A stretch of DNA of 64,000 nucleotides from Syntrophus sp963665935 (GCA_963665935.1 OY762510.1:2170001-2234000); one strand, 5' to 3'; numbered from the stretch's first letter, positions 33,745 to 42,034 are shown. Made by a program: numbers and translations. The notes: generated by a model from the letters alone, not told the origin.

Positions 33745-33962
33745 CGCTTTGTGCCCCCTGGTAACTGGTAGGCTCGGCAATCCTCAAATCTGGCTGCCAT
33801 AAGCTGCTGCAGTTCCACTTCGGGACAACGACCAAGGCGGACTTGACCTTTATGATCAGCCAGTTCTGAAAGAAGAAGCATTAGGTTTGCTGCTGCAGGA
33901 TCTCGCCGGAAAAGTCGGTCATAGTATTGCCGGAACTTTCGGGAAATACTGAACTTTTTCAT
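33741..33962 (-). CDS. Small hypothetical protein, 73 residues
   Basis: Begins MKKFSISRKFRQYYDRLFRR; basic N-terminus, then a hydrophobic helix (AAANLMLLLSELADHKGQV). It overlaps its neighbours by four bases on both sides (ATGA), so it belongs to the same transcript. It may be a short winged-helix companion of the initiator; unrecognised. Confidence 0.55.
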   Translation of the reverse strand: MKKFSISRKFRQYYDRLFRRDPAAANLMLLLSELADHKGQVRLGRCPEVELQQLMAARFEDCRAYQLPGGTKR

Positions 33963-34108
33963 TTTTCTTCGTCTTCCATCAATGCTGCTTCGTCTCGAAG
34001 ACGCTTCGCTTTTCCTTCATGCTGGTCAGCGTCCTGCCTGAGGAGGAGCGCAGCTTGATCATGAAGGACGGCCTTCCGTAATTTTTCCTCTCTTAGAGTC
34101 ATCAGCAT
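33959..34108 (-). CDS. Very small coiled-coil protein, 49 residues
   Basis: Begins MLMTLREEKLRKAVLHDQAA and ends LMEDEEK. It is entirely helical and charged, and its stop overlaps the next ATG by four bases (33959-33962). The dense ATGA coupling supports it as a real gene. No function recognised. Confidence 0.5.
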   Translation of the reverse strand: MLMTLREEKLRKAVLHDQAALLLRQDADQHEGKAKRLRDEAALMEDEEK

Positions 34109-34112
34109 ACCC

Positions 34113-34316
34113 CTATTTAGTCAGCGCCAGAATATCGGATTCTCTCCAGCAGGTGACACGCTGTGACAGTTTGATGGGCTTAGGGTACAGCCCGTCTTTT
34201 ACCCCCTGAAGAAAATGTGAACGGGAAACCGGAAGGATTTGGAGCACCCCCTTGACCCGAAGTAGCTTGTTGCTCTGGGTAATTACATGCTGATTTTGAT
34301 TGGCTGTGTTTGGCAT
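34113..34316 (-). CDS. AlpA-family excisionase/regulator
   Basis: 67 residues from ATG 34316 (GGAGG seven bases upstream); an ATG at 34346 is a weaker option. LLRVKGVLQILPVSRSHFLQ and VKDGLYPKPIKLSQRVTCW, then RESDILAL, are the MerR-like helix-turn-helix of AlpA proteins. In P4-like elements AlpA activates the integrase or acts as an excisionase. It stands first in the leftward gene run, next to a cluster of GTGAC/GTCAC repeats that may be its operator. Confidence 0.85.
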   Translation of the reverse strand: MPNTANQNQHVITQSNKLLRVKGVLQILPVSRSHFLQGVKDGLYPKPIKLSQRVTCWRESDILALTK

Positions 34317-34355
34317 TTCCTGTCCTCCATTGTTTATTTTGGACATAGCTTGCCA

Positions 34356-34495
34356 TTGTCACCTAGCTGACTTGTCAAGTGACAAAAAAAGCCGGATTTC
34401 TCCGGCTTATAATTAGATAAACACTTAATTATCATGGTGTTATGTGATTGTCACAGCTTGTCACTTGTACCTGTGACGTTGTGACATTTTGTGAC
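34356..34495. repeat. Cluster of TTGTCAC/GTGACAA-type repeats (operator or iterons)
   Basis: TTGTCAC occurs at 34356-34362, 34448-34454 and 34458-34464. The complement-type GTGAC(A) occurs at 34379-34384, 34473-34477, 34481-34485 and 34491-34495. The block 34448-34485 is nearly symmetric: two TTGTCAC followed by two TGTGAC. It lies between AlpA and the next gene, so it is a candidate operator or replication origin. Confidence 0.6.
34384..34408 (-). terminator. Terminator of the gene at 34499 (minus strand)
   Basis: Eight-base stem AAGCCGGA/TCCGGCTT with a TTTC loop, followed on the minus strand by a run of T. Confidence 0.8.
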
Positions 34496-34498
34496 ATG

Positions 34499-35332
34499 TT
34501 ACTTTTTGGCTTCCTTCTCCAAATGTTTTTTCCAGGAGTCACATAATCTTTTCCCCCTTTGGGTTATTGTATTATCTGTTACATAGGTGCCATCTTCGAC
34601 AAGTCCCATTTTGTGAGCAATATTCCAATAATTGAGGTTGAAAGGTTCATTGTGAAGGTTATAAGCAATCTCTTGATTGCCCCTGCCTTCAGTACGTGAG
34701 GCCTTGATGTAATCATCTGGTGTTTGTTGTTCATCAACTAGCTTATCGGAAACTAAAGCCTTTCCAACGACAGGTTCATTATCGACAGTTATAACGGATG
34801 GTTTATCTGAACCCAACAACTTGAGACCGTGTCTCTCAGCAAAATAGTTTACATCTATGTGTTTGAAACAAAATGTCTGCAGTTCGTTCAAAAGCTTAAC
34901 CTTGTCAGCATCGTCAATTTCGGAAGGGATCAGTCGTCGATCAAGGGGGATACGCGGAAATGATTCATGTTTTTTATATTCTTCATATTCTAGATCAATT
35001 CTTGATTCAACACGTTGTAAGACTTTATCATGATCGTATATTTCGAATGGAGGAAGTTCTATACTTAAAAGATGAGCGTTGTAGCGATACTCGGCGGAAT
35101 TGTTTTTTTCTATTCTCATTTGTTCTACATTGCTCTCTCTCAATAACAGTCTTTTCCGATATTCATCTTCAGTTTCTGCTGGTTCATGAGTTACTTCATT
35201 TTCGGTAATCGTGCGTCTCCCAAACCTGTCATACCCGATCAAACCTGCTTGCAGATATTTAAGAAGTTCAAACTCCGGTATTCTCCAATGTTCCAATAAT
35301 TGGCCAAACATTACAAAATTATTTTGTTTCAT
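34499..35332 (-). CDS. Hypothetical protein of the integrative element, 277 residues
   Basis: Unrecognised. The N-terminus (MFGQLLEHWRIPEFELLKYL, then QAGLIGYDRFGRRTIT) looks like a short DNA-binding or MerR-type segment. The middle is charged and helical (EDEYRKRLLLRESNVEQMRI, then DKVLQRVESRIDLEYEEY). It has its own terminator at 34384-34408, so it is transcribed separately from the AlpA run. Proteins of this shape beside P4-type integrases are common, with no settled role. Confidence 0.65.
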   Translation of the reverse strand: MKQNNFVMFGQLLEHWRIPEFELLKYLQAGLIGYDRFGRRTITENEVTHEPAETEDEYRKRLLLRESNVEQMRIEKNNSAEYRYNAHLLSIELPPFEIYDHDKVLQRVESRIDLEYEEYKKHESFPRIPLDRRLIPSEIDDADKVKLLNELQTFCFKHIDVNYFAERHGLKLLGSDKPSVITVDNEPVVGKALVSDKLVDEQQTPDDYIKASRTEGRGNQEIAYNLHNEPFNLNYWNIAHKMGLVEDGTYVTDNTITQRGKRLCDSWKKHLEKEAKK

Positions 35333-35439
35333 TACTTACCATCCAAAAGCATCATCATAGAATTAAGCAATAGGAAGTGAGCGAGGCACCGCTTTCAGCC
35401 GGTTCATGACGCCAAACCTATCTCCTTGGCTTCTTTTTT

Positions 35440-36657
35440 TCATCTTTCCACCGCCTTAAACGGTATCACCTTCGCACTGGCCTTCAGCCCATCAAGGTAA
35501 TCTGCCCATTGCTGCATCATTTTTTTGCGTTCAGCAAGGTGTGCTGTCCGATTGTAAGCCCTTCCGTTCGGGTCCCTGACGGCGTGCGCAAGCTGATGTT
35601 CGATAAAATCTGGCCTTACTTGGAGAACTTCATCAAGGATGGTTCGTGCCATGGCCCGGAAGCCGTGACCGGTCATTTCCTCCTTGGAATATCCCATGCG
35701 TCGAAGTGCGGCGAGAATCGCATTTTCAGACATGGGCCTTGCGAAAGATCGAGCTGAAGGAAAAACATATTGGCCTGATCCGGTCAAAGGATGAAGCTCC
35801 CGGAGAATCTCAACAGCCTGCCGGCATAGAGGAACAAGGTGGGCCTCTTTCATCTTCATCTTGCCTGCTGGAATATTCCAGGTTGCTTCGTCAAGATCGA
35901 TTTCTGCCCATTCGGCATGTCTTAGTTCCCCAGGACGGACAAAAACGAATGGAGCGATACGAAGAGCGCACTTGACGACAAAATGGCCTGTATAGCCGTC
36001 TATGGCACGGAGCAGAGCAGCGATTTCTTTTTGGTCAATGATTGCTGCATGATGCTTTACTTTCTTTGGCGGTAAAGCCCCCTTAAGGTCTGCAGCCGGA
36101 TCGCGCTCTGCTCTACCAGTAGCGACCGCATAGCGAAAGACTTGCCCTGAAATTGTTCGAACCCGGTGTGCCGATTCCAACGCACCGCGGCTTTCTACAC
36201 GCCGGATGACGGTTAATAATTCAGGAGCTTTTATCTCTGAAATAGGACGCTTGCCGATCCAGGGGAAAATATCGCGCTCAAGTCTGCTCATAATTCCATC
36301 AGAGTGCGTTTTAGCCCAACTAGGAAAAAACTTTGTATGCCACTCACGGGCTATAACCTCGAAGGTTTCTGTCTCTTCGGTTTCTGCCTGTTTTTGAGCT
36401 TTCTTGACGGCACCCGGATCAATACCTGCTGCCAGCAGCCTACGAGCTTCTTCCTTTTTTTGTCTGGCTTCAGCAAGACCAACCTCAGGATACCTTCCCA
36501 GGGAAAGAAGCTTTTCTTTTCCTTCATGGCGGTATTTCAACCTCCATAGCTTGCTTCCTTGAAGAGTAACGAAAAGAAAAAGACCGTCGCCATCGAAAAG
36601 TTTGAGCGGTTTTTCCGGAAGTCTGATGCTCCTAATTTTAGTGTCATTCAGTGCCAT
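35440..36657 (-). CDS. P4-type tyrosine recombinase (integrase)
   Basis: 405 residues. The N-terminal DUF4102-type arm-binding domain (DGDGLFLFVTLQGSKLWRLK, then YRHEGKEKLLSLGRYPEVGL) is followed by a core-binding domain and the catalytic domain. Catalytic residues: Arg in FVRPGELRHAEW, His and Arg in GHGFRAMART, His in EHQLAHAVRD and Tyr in NGRAYNRT. It appears intact. It is transcribed away from the tRNA-Leu gene 183 bases to the right. Inverted ATACCCCC/GGGGGTAT boxes just upstream of its start (36663-36687) suggest self-control. It should insert and excise the element at the tRNA 3' end. Confidence 0.95.
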   Translation of the reverse strand: MALNDTKIRSIRLPEKPLKLFDGDGLFLFVTLQGSKLWRLKYRHEGKEKLLSLGRYPEVGLAEARQKKEEARRLLAAGIDPGAVKKAQKQAETEETETFEVIAREWHTKFFPSWAKTHSDGIMSRLERDIFPWIGKRPISEIKAPELLTVIRRVESRGALESAHRVRTISGQVFRYAVATGRAERDPAADLKGALPPKKVKHHAAIIDQKEIAALLRAIDGYTGHFVVKCALRIAPFVFVRPGELRHAEWAEIDLDEATWNIPAGKMKMKEAHLVPLCRQAVEILRELHPLTGSGQYVFPSARSFARPMSENAILAALRRMGYSKEEMTGHGFRAMARTILDEVLQVRPDFIEHQLAHAVRDPNGRAYNRTAHLAERKKMMQQWADYLDGLKASAKVIPFKAVER

Positions 36658-36662
36658 AGAAG

Positions 36663-36727
36663 ATACCCCCAGTCATCCCGGGGGTATGGGCTTGAGGTGG
36701 CTATTGTATACCCCAAAGAATACCCCC
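36663..36727 (+). promoter_or_regulatory. ATACCCC(C) repeats between integrase and tRNA
   Basis: ATACCCCC at 36663-36670, its inverse GGGGGTAT at 36680-36687, ATACCCC at 36708-36714 and ATACCCCC at 36720-36727. They sit directly before the integrase start and are matched by two copies at the opposite island end (14268-14287). They are likely integrase arm-type sites that also overlap the integrase promoter. Confidence 0.55.
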
Positions 36728-36778
36728 GGATTGTTTGGATTTAGGCGAACAAAGTAACACCTCTTTGGACGAATGGCA

Positions 36779-36807
36779 ATAAAAAACCCGCTATTTTTAG
36801 CGGGTTT
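36779..36807 (-). terminator. Terminator after tRNA-Leu
   Basis: Ten-base stem AAACCCGCTA/TAGCGGGTTT with a TTTT loop; on the minus strand it is followed by TTTATT. It lies 33 bases past the tRNA 3' end. The 18 bases GGCAATAAAAAACCCGCT are shared with the terminator at 61326-61343. Confidence 0.8.
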
Positions 36808-36839
36808 CGTACTTCTTTGGATATCCTTGGATCATCTAA

Positions 36840-36927
36840 TGGTGCCTGGGGAGGGAATCGAACCCTCACAGCCACAAGGACCGAGGGATTTTAAGTCCCT
36901 TGCGTCTACCAGTTCCGCCACCCAGGC
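36840..36927 (-). tRNA. tRNA-Leu (anticodon UAA)
   Basis: Read on the minus strand it starts GCCTGGGTGGCGGAACTGGT and has the anticodon stem-loop GGGACTTAAAATCCC, a long variable arm (CTCGGTCCTTGTGGCTGTGA), the T-loop GGTTCGATTCC and the 3' end CCCAGGCACCA, with CCA encoded. The long variable arm and UAA anticodon identify it as a leucine tRNA. Its 3' end is the apparent attachment site of the genomic island to the left. Confidence 0.97.
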
Positions 36928-37024
36928 TCCAACGCATTTCCGTTTATTATTTTTTTGCGGAGACTGTCAAGAAATAATTGGAATTTTCATGAAAGGCCTC
37001 TCGCGAAAGCTGCGCAGTCTTTCC

Positions 37025-37906
37025 TTATGGAACAGTCAAGACGACTGGCTGTCCTCGTCTCTTGATCTGAAAGGTTGTCTTGGTGGAGGACGATTCCGCG
37101 TTCAGGGACTTGAGTAAAAAAATATCATTGGGTTCTTTGATGATCTGGTCGTTGACACCCTGCAGGATATCCCCGCTTTCAAATCCTTTGGCCTTCAGAG
37201 GGTTATCGGGGGCGATGCGGCCGAGTGTAAATCCGTCCATTTTCCCGCTTGTAAAGTGGGGGCGGATCTGGCTGGAGTCGACCATTTTGCTGATGCCTTT
37301 CATAAATTCGTTTCGCTCGACAAGCTGCTTCTGAGTGTTTTCCCCGCCCCTCTGGAGGGCCATTGATTGCAGGGGGCGATTGCGGGCATAGAGTGTTTCC
37401 ATCACGTCCCCCTTATTAAAGACAACCGTGCTTCTGGTAACTTGTACGAGTGTCCTTCCTCCGCTGACGGAATCCCCGATTTTATAGACCCTTGCCTTAT
37501 TTTGCCCCGTCTCTTTCAGAATGGCGAACCCCTGTAAATTTCCAAAAGAGATGGTCCCTATGAGTTCAGGCGGAGGAGGGGGAGGCGGCGGGGGCGGAGG
37601 TTCAACCTTTGGCGTCACCTTGACTGTGGGAACGAGACCGAAGGGATTCTTCTTCACGATCGACGAATAATCGGAAAGAGCAGGGGACGAGGCAGAACCC
37701 TGGAGAGTGCTGACAGACAAAGAGGCCCGGGAGGGGGAAGGAAGCTTTATCTTCTGGGATGTGGAGTCCAGTATATTGGTCAGATCCCATCCTGTCCAGA
37801 TCAATGCCCCGGCGGCCAGGAACAGGGTGACAATCCGGTAAACCCATCCGGAATGGTCCTTTATGAAAGGCGGTAAGTTAAATGATTTGACCATAGAGAA
37901 TCTCAT
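37025..37906 (-). CDS. gspC: Type II secretion protein GspC
   Basis: 293 residues. Short cytoplasmic tail, one membrane helix (about residues 24-42, YRIVTLFLAAGALIWTGWD), a linker, a run of 11 prolines, the HR domain (GTISFGNLQGFAILKETGQN, then VYKIGDSVSGGRTLVQVTRS) and a C-terminal PDZ-like domain (GFTLGRIAPDNPLKAKGFES, GDILQGVND). GspC links the inner-membrane platform to the secretin. It is the last gene of the operon here, whereas in E. coli-type operons it comes first. It starts 32 bases after gspM. Confidence 0.9.
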   Translation of the reverse strand: MRFSMVKSFNLPPFIKDHSGWVYRIVTLFLAAGALIWTGWDLTNILDSTSQKIKLPSPSRASLSVSTLQGSASSPALSDYSSIVKKNPFGLVPTVKVTPKVEPPPPPPPPPPPELIGTISFGNLQGFAILKETGQNKARVYKIGDSVSGGRTLVQVTRSTVVFNKGDVMETLYARNRPLQSMALQRGGENTQKQLVERNEFMKGISKMVDSSQIRPHFTSGKMDGFTLGRIAPDNPLKAKGFESGDILQGVNDQIIKEPNDIFLLKSLNAESSSTKTTFQIKRRGQPVVLTVP

Positions 37907-37938
37907 ATCTCAGCAGAAAAACTCGATTTCGGGCTGTT

Positions 37939-38496
37939 TTATCCCGGCAATTTCCCCTCGTAGGTTTTCAGGGTCACCGTGGCGTTTAAATATTCCGTTT
38001 CAGCCGGTGTTTTGGAAATGGATATCTGTTCAATCCGCATGCCGTTTCCCGGGGATTCCACGAAAGACAGAAACTTGATCAACTGGTCCATTTTGACCCT
38101 GTTTATCTTGAGCTCCGTCCGGATCAGGTGGCGCTCCTTGGTGACTGATTTTGTCGTCTGAAAATCCGAAACGCAGGATTTCATGTCCGTTTCCGTAAGA
38201 ATCTTATCCAGCCGGGAAGACATGGGCAAGTCCGGATCGCTTTGGCTCGTCCCTTTCCGGCGATCTACTCCTTCTCCCTTGAGATGGCTGTATTGCTCAT
38301 TCAGAGAGATCAGCTCCTGAAGGACCTTCTCCTGACGTTGAATGGATCGAGTCAGCATATTTTTCGCTTCGAAAAAGGGCAGCAGAACAAAGTAGCTGAA
38401 GAGGAGCAGAAAAAGTCCGACAAGGCCCGCCCCGACAACGTACCGCTCCCGCTTTTGCAGACCTGACCAATAGGATATAAGGGATTTAATGGACAT
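37939..38496 (-). CDS. gspM: Type II secretion protein GspM
   Basis: 185 residues. A short N-terminus (SYWSGLQKRERYVVG), one membrane helix (about 21-40) and a periplasmic coiled coil followed by a ferredoxin-like domain (ELKINRVKMDQLIKFLSFVE). Fits GspM, the inner-membrane platform protein that binds GspL. Its ATG lies inside the end of gspL (11-base overlap). Confidence 0.85.
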   Translation of the reverse strand: MSIKSLISYWSGLQKRERYVVGAGLVGLFLLLFSYFVLLPFFEAKNMLTRSIQRQEKVLQELISLNEQYSHLKGEGVDRRKGTSQSDPDLPMSSRLDKILTETDMKSCVSDFQTTKSVTKERHLIRTELKINRVKMDQLIKFLSFVESPGNGMRIEQISISKTPAETEYLNATVTLKTYEGKLPG

Positions 38497-40015
38497 GGGT
38501 CATCCTTAACCGAAAGGTGTTTTTGGCGTCCTTATCTTTGTTCCCGCCGAACTGCATCTGGATGTCAGAAAAGGACCTGGCCTTTTCCAGCTCGTTCTTC
38601 CAGTTGTTTATGACCTGGTAGTCGGATGCCTCCCCCGAAATTTCCAGGGAGCTGGAATTGTAATTGATCCCGGAGACAAGAATCCCGGAATTCTCGGGAA
38701 GGGCATCCATCGCCTTTTTCCACTGTTCAAGAAAGATGGGCCCGTTTTCCATGCCCCCGGAGAAATTTTTTGCTTCGTTTATCTTCTGTTGCAGTTGGCG
38801 GACCGGATCGACAATCCGGGTGACCTCGGGACAACTGTTTTTGAAGGTTTTCGTAATTTCCGCCTTGAGGTTGCTGAGTTTCCGGCTGTCTGCATAATAA
38901 CGGACAGCCAGGTCGGTTCCCAGACAGAGGAGGAGAAGAACGAGCATGATTGCCGTCCACAGGAGATGTCCTCTGATTCCCTGGGGCTTCTTTTTCGAGA
39001 TGGGTTCGTTTTTCTTGAAATTGAAACCCCGCGATGCCGTCATCCCGCGAAGGGCCAGCGCCAGAGCCTGGTTCATGAGAGGCGCATCCCAAGACACCGG
39101 GTTCTTTCCCTGGAGCGCGATGCCTCTTCTTTTGAGCAGGTCGACAACGAGAACCGGCAGTTTGAAGAAGGATTCCAGATCTTTTCGCAGGCCTTCGCTG
39201 AGCGCGCCACCTCCGGTCAGGTAAAGATGCGCCGACGGGGCTTCCAGAAGACCCTTTGCGGCGAGGAGCTGAAGCGTATCGGCGATCTCCTGGAAATGCT
39301 GAAATTGTTTTCGGCCGTCTTCCCGGGAATTCGGTCTTTTCCCCATCGTCTGAGCGATTCCGCTCGGATTTTCCTCATCCTGAAGAGGATCCGTCTGATC
39401 GCTGCCTGCTTCGTTAAGATCGTCCATCCCCCAGGAAAAGGATCTCATGTGCACGATGGATTTTTTCTGCACGAATACGGCAACGGAAGAACGGGTTCCA
39501 ATATCCAGCAACATCCATGAGTCATCGGGGATGTCGGTATCCAGAAGATTCAAGGCGACGGGGACGGCGTCCGTGTCGATGACGGCGATGCTGTGACTGT
39601 CCGCATATTGCGATAATTCGTTGATATCCCGCCTTTTTGCAGCGGCGGCAAGAACTTCCGTCGATCCGTCGGCTGTAGAGAGCGGCAGCGAATCGACGAT
39701 GACGGTTTCGATGGGATCGGGAAGATGCGGCTCCAGCTCATAGGTAATGATCTCGTCGATCGTCTTTTCCTCGGTGAAAGGCAGGGAAAGATTGCGGAAG
39801 GAGCAGGATCTCGCCGGGATGGAAAAGACGCAGTCCCCGTTTTTGAAACTCTTGTCCGCAAAAAGTTTCCGCAGGGAGGGTTCCAGGCCGCCGGCGGCTT
39901 CCATATCGATCAGGGCCGATGCCGTGACGGTGACTCTGCCCGTTAAATCGCATTTAAAGGCAACCGCCTTCAGAAAGGTCGAACCGATATCGATGCCCAG
40001 AATTTTTTTGTTCAT
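38486..40015 (-). CDS. gspL: Type II secretion protein GspL (PilM-like plus PilN-like)
   Basis: 509 residues. The N-terminal half is an actin/PilM-like cytoplasmic domain (ILGIDIGSTFLKAVAFKCDL, DDSWMLLDIGTRSSVAVFVQ, LYLTGGGALSEGL), then one membrane helix (about 350-370, LLWTAIMLVLLLLCLGTDLA) and a periplasmic ferredoxin-like domain (SGILVSGINYNSSSLEISGE). GspL anchors the GspE ATPase to the membrane platform. It begins one base into the gspK stop codon. Confidence 0.9.
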   Translation of the reverse strand: MNKKILGIDIGSTFLKAVAFKCDLTGRVTVTASALIDMEAAGGLEPSLRKLFADKSFKNGDCVFSIPARSCSFRNLSLPFTEEKTIDEIITYELEPHLPDPIETVIVDSLPLSTADGSTEVLAAAAKRRDINELSQYADSHSIAVIDTDAVPVALNLLDTDIPDDSWMLLDIGTRSSVAVFVQKKSIVHMRSFSWGMDDLNEAGSDQTDPLQDEENPSGIAQTMGKRPNSREDGRKQFQHFQEIADTLQLLAAKGLLEAPSAHLYLTGGGALSEGLRKDLESFFKLPVLVVDLLKRRGIALQGKNPVSWDAPLMNQALALALRGMTASRGFNFKKNEPISKKKPQGIRGHLLWTAIMLVLLLLCLGTDLAVRYYADSRKLSNLKAEITKTFKNSCPEVTRIVDPVRQLQQKINEAKNFSGGMENGPIFLEQWKKAMDALPENSGILVSGINYNSSSLEISGEASDYQVINNWKNELEKARSFSDIQMQFGGNKDKDAKNTFRLRMTHVH

Positions 40016-40983
40016 CAATTCATCATCAGAACCCGGAGTTTGAACTTCTCCGTTTTTCCGTCCTTTTCCAGAATTCCCGTTACTGTCCTCCGGCAGCCTT
40101 TCAGCATTCCCGTGGAGGATATCCGGAAGGCTTCACTCTTGATGGTGATAAGATCCGATGCCGGATTCAGGCCCGATGTCCCGATGATATGTCGATACCA
40201 GGTCGGATCGCTGAGCTTTTCCTGTTCCGTTAATCGGTATTCGTCCATCTGCTCCAGGGTCGTCTCGGATATGCCCGGGAAAAGGGCCTTCAGAACGGGT
40301 TTGGGCGCGGTATTGATATTCATCTTCCCCTTGCCGTAAAGGGTGATGTAAGCGTTCAAACCCGGCTGAGCGGCTGTTCCGTACAGAAGATCCTTCGTTA
40401 TGGCCCCGGTCTTGAGAATCTCTTCCGGAAATTGAAACGGCCCTTTTCTGTCCGCTGAAGAATTGGTCTTTTGTGAACCTGAACTTTCTGAACCTGATCC
40501 ATTGTTGACCATCCAGCCTTGCAGCTTGGCAACGATCTCCTGCCTCTGCTCTTCCTGAAGATTCCATTCCGGCTGGGCAAGCAGGCGCACCAGCATGTCC
40601 CGGAGCACCTTGTTCACGCTGCCATCTTTGTTGATCAGGAAATTTATCGGGATTTTTCCTGTTTCGTCTTCAAGAACAATGGAGCTTTGACCTTCCATGA
40701 AGAGGTCGTTGAAGCGGGCTGAAATGCTTTCGGCATCCGCCCAGGAAGAATTCAGCCCGTCATAATCATGCTCCTCGGAGTTGAGGAGGGCCTTGCTGAA
40801 AGCGACTCCCGACCGGGCAAGATACAGGGCCCGCAGGCCGTCCCCGAGATCCGCCGTTTCCGCTATTTCCCTCCGGGTATGGGAGATCATCTGGACGGAA
40901 GCCCCCACCATAACGGAGGTCATGCACAGAACAACGATCAGGGCAATGCCCCGTTCGCCGCGTTTCTTAAAAATGTTTGCCAT
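40015..40983 (-). CDS. gspK: Type II secretion minor pseudopilin GspK
   Basis: 322 residues. The N-terminus GERGIALIVVLCMTSVMVGA is the prepilin cleavage region with the non-standard residue typical of GspK. A large helical domain follows (YDGLNSSWADAESISARFND and LINKDGSVNKVLRDMLVRLL), with KMNINTAPKPVLKALFPGIS, the helix-hairpin-like part of the family. GspK caps the pseudopilus tip with GspI and GspJ. AGGAG eight bases before ATG 40983. Confidence 0.93.
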   Translation of the reverse strand: MANIFKKRGERGIALIVVLCMTSVMVGASVQMISHTRREIAETADLGDGLRALYLARSGVAFSKALLNSEEHDYDGLNSSWADAESISARFNDLFMEGQSSIVLEDETGKIPINFLINKDGSVNKVLRDMLVRLLAQPEWNLQEEQRQEIVAKLQGWMVNNGSGSESSGSQKTNSSADRKGPFQFPEEILKTGAITKDLLYGTAAQPGLNAYITLYGKGKMNINTAPKPVLKALFPGISETTLEQMDEYRLTEQEKLSDPTWYRHIIGTSGLNPASDLITIKSEAFRISSTGMLKGCRRTVTGILEKDGKTEKFKLRVLMMN

Positions 40984-40985
40984 GT

Positions 40986-41657
40986 TCAGGACTCCTGAGA
41001 AGCAAGATTGGCCGGATAGACCCGCGTCATAAAGTGAAAGGGTTTGCTGCCTTCCCGTGGATTGACCAGGGTGAGTTCCAGAACGACACTCGCGGGCCGG
41101 CTGTTGGAATCCGCCGAGCCGAGGGTCTCGGATATTTCCTGTCCGTTACGGTCATAGAACCGAAAAGTGAGTTCGGAAAGGCCCCGGCAGATCACAGAAT
41201 CCGATGCCGTGGATTGGGCGCCTGTGTCTGATGATTCGGTGCGGGCGAGTTCGTAGCCTCCGGTGTCCGGATTCTCCCTGACGGCATAGGTGATCCGGCT
41301 GATTCCCGCCGTGGGCGTTTCACTCCCGTCCGGATTTGTTCGATTGCACGTATAGAAGCTCAAACGGGGAAAGGTCTTCTCCTTGATGGTTTCCGGTTCC
41401 AGGACAAAGGGGCACGACTGTCCATTCGGATAAGCGGAATCGAGATCTCGAAGCATGCGGTCGATGGCGCCCCGGGCCATGCTGTAGGCCTGTCCCGTGT
41501 CTCCCCATTCCCGGGTCACCTTCAATGTGCCGGTATAGGATGCAAAGAGGCTGGAAAATACAATGGAGAGAATAAAAAGGGCCAGCAGGATCTCAAAAAG
41601 GGTGAATCCTGCTTCTCCAATTTCCGCAGTCCTTGTCTTTTCAGATAAGAATTTCAA
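40986..41657 (-). CDS. gspJ: Type II secretion minor pseudopilin GspJ
   Basis: 223 residues. AGFTLFEILLALFILSIVFS is the prepilin signal (cleavage before Phe) and hydrophobic stalk; the beta-rich domain contains ISRITYAVRENPDTGGYELA and LSELTFRFYDRNG, as in GspJ. It starts with TTG, overlapping the gspI stop by four bases. Confidence 0.9.
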   Translation of the reverse strand: MKFLSEKTRTAEIGEAGFTLFEILLALFILSIVFSSLFASYTGTLKVTREWGDTGQAYSMARGAIDRMLRDLDSAYPNGQSCPFVLEPETIKEKTFPRLSFYTCNRTNPDGSETPTAGISRITYAVRENPDTGGYELARTESSDTGAQSTASDSVICRGLSELTFRFYDRNGQEISETLGSADSNSRPASVVLELTLVNPREGSKPFHFMTRVYPANLASQES

Positions 41658-42034
41658 GATTCTTCTTCCCTGTACTGAAAACTCGAGAGGGAATAGCCCG
41701 CCGATTTATCGGAAAGGGTGTTCCTCACCGTTACCTCCACCTTTTGCAATGTAGCGACGCCAATTTCACTGACGGTGACCTGCCAGGCATACTGAGAATA
41801 ATCTCCAGTGAAATTGCCGCGATCCGAAAGGGGCATTTCCTTAGCTGATTCGATTTCCGCCATTTTACTCTGCGCCAGCAGGGAAAGCGTCGTTTCCTCC
41901 TTGATCCGATGGGCCAGGGCCAGGCTTTGCGCCAGGGCCTGGGCGACCGCCGCAACGACAAGAGCCAGGACCGTCAGGGCGATCATGATTTCGATGAGGG
42001 TAAATCCCCCTTGGTTTCTTCCGTTATTCTTCAT
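41654..42034 (-). CDS. gspI: Type II secretion minor pseudopilin GspI
   Basis: 126 residues from ATG 42034 (a TTG at 42064 is possible). GGFTLIEIMIALTVLALVVA is the prepilin motif; the short globular part (YAWQVTVSEIGVATLQKVEV) fits GspI. It overlaps the end of gspH by 11 bases. Confidence 0.9.
   Translation of the reverse strand: MKNNGRNQGGFTLIEIMIALTVLALVVAAVAQALAQSLALAHRIKEETTLSLLAQSKMAEIESAKEMPLSDRGNFTGDYSQYAWQVTVSEIGVATLQKVEVTVRNTLSDKSAGYSLSSFQYREEES

Noticed and set aside
30484..36657. Complete prophage
   Set aside because: No large terminase, portal, capsid, tail or lysis gene is visible; the content fits a satellite or integrated plasmid instead.
36773..37117. 114-codon plus-strand open frame across the tRNA gene
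   Set aside because: It runs antisense through the tRNA-Leu and the end of gspC; tRNA structure explains the sequence.
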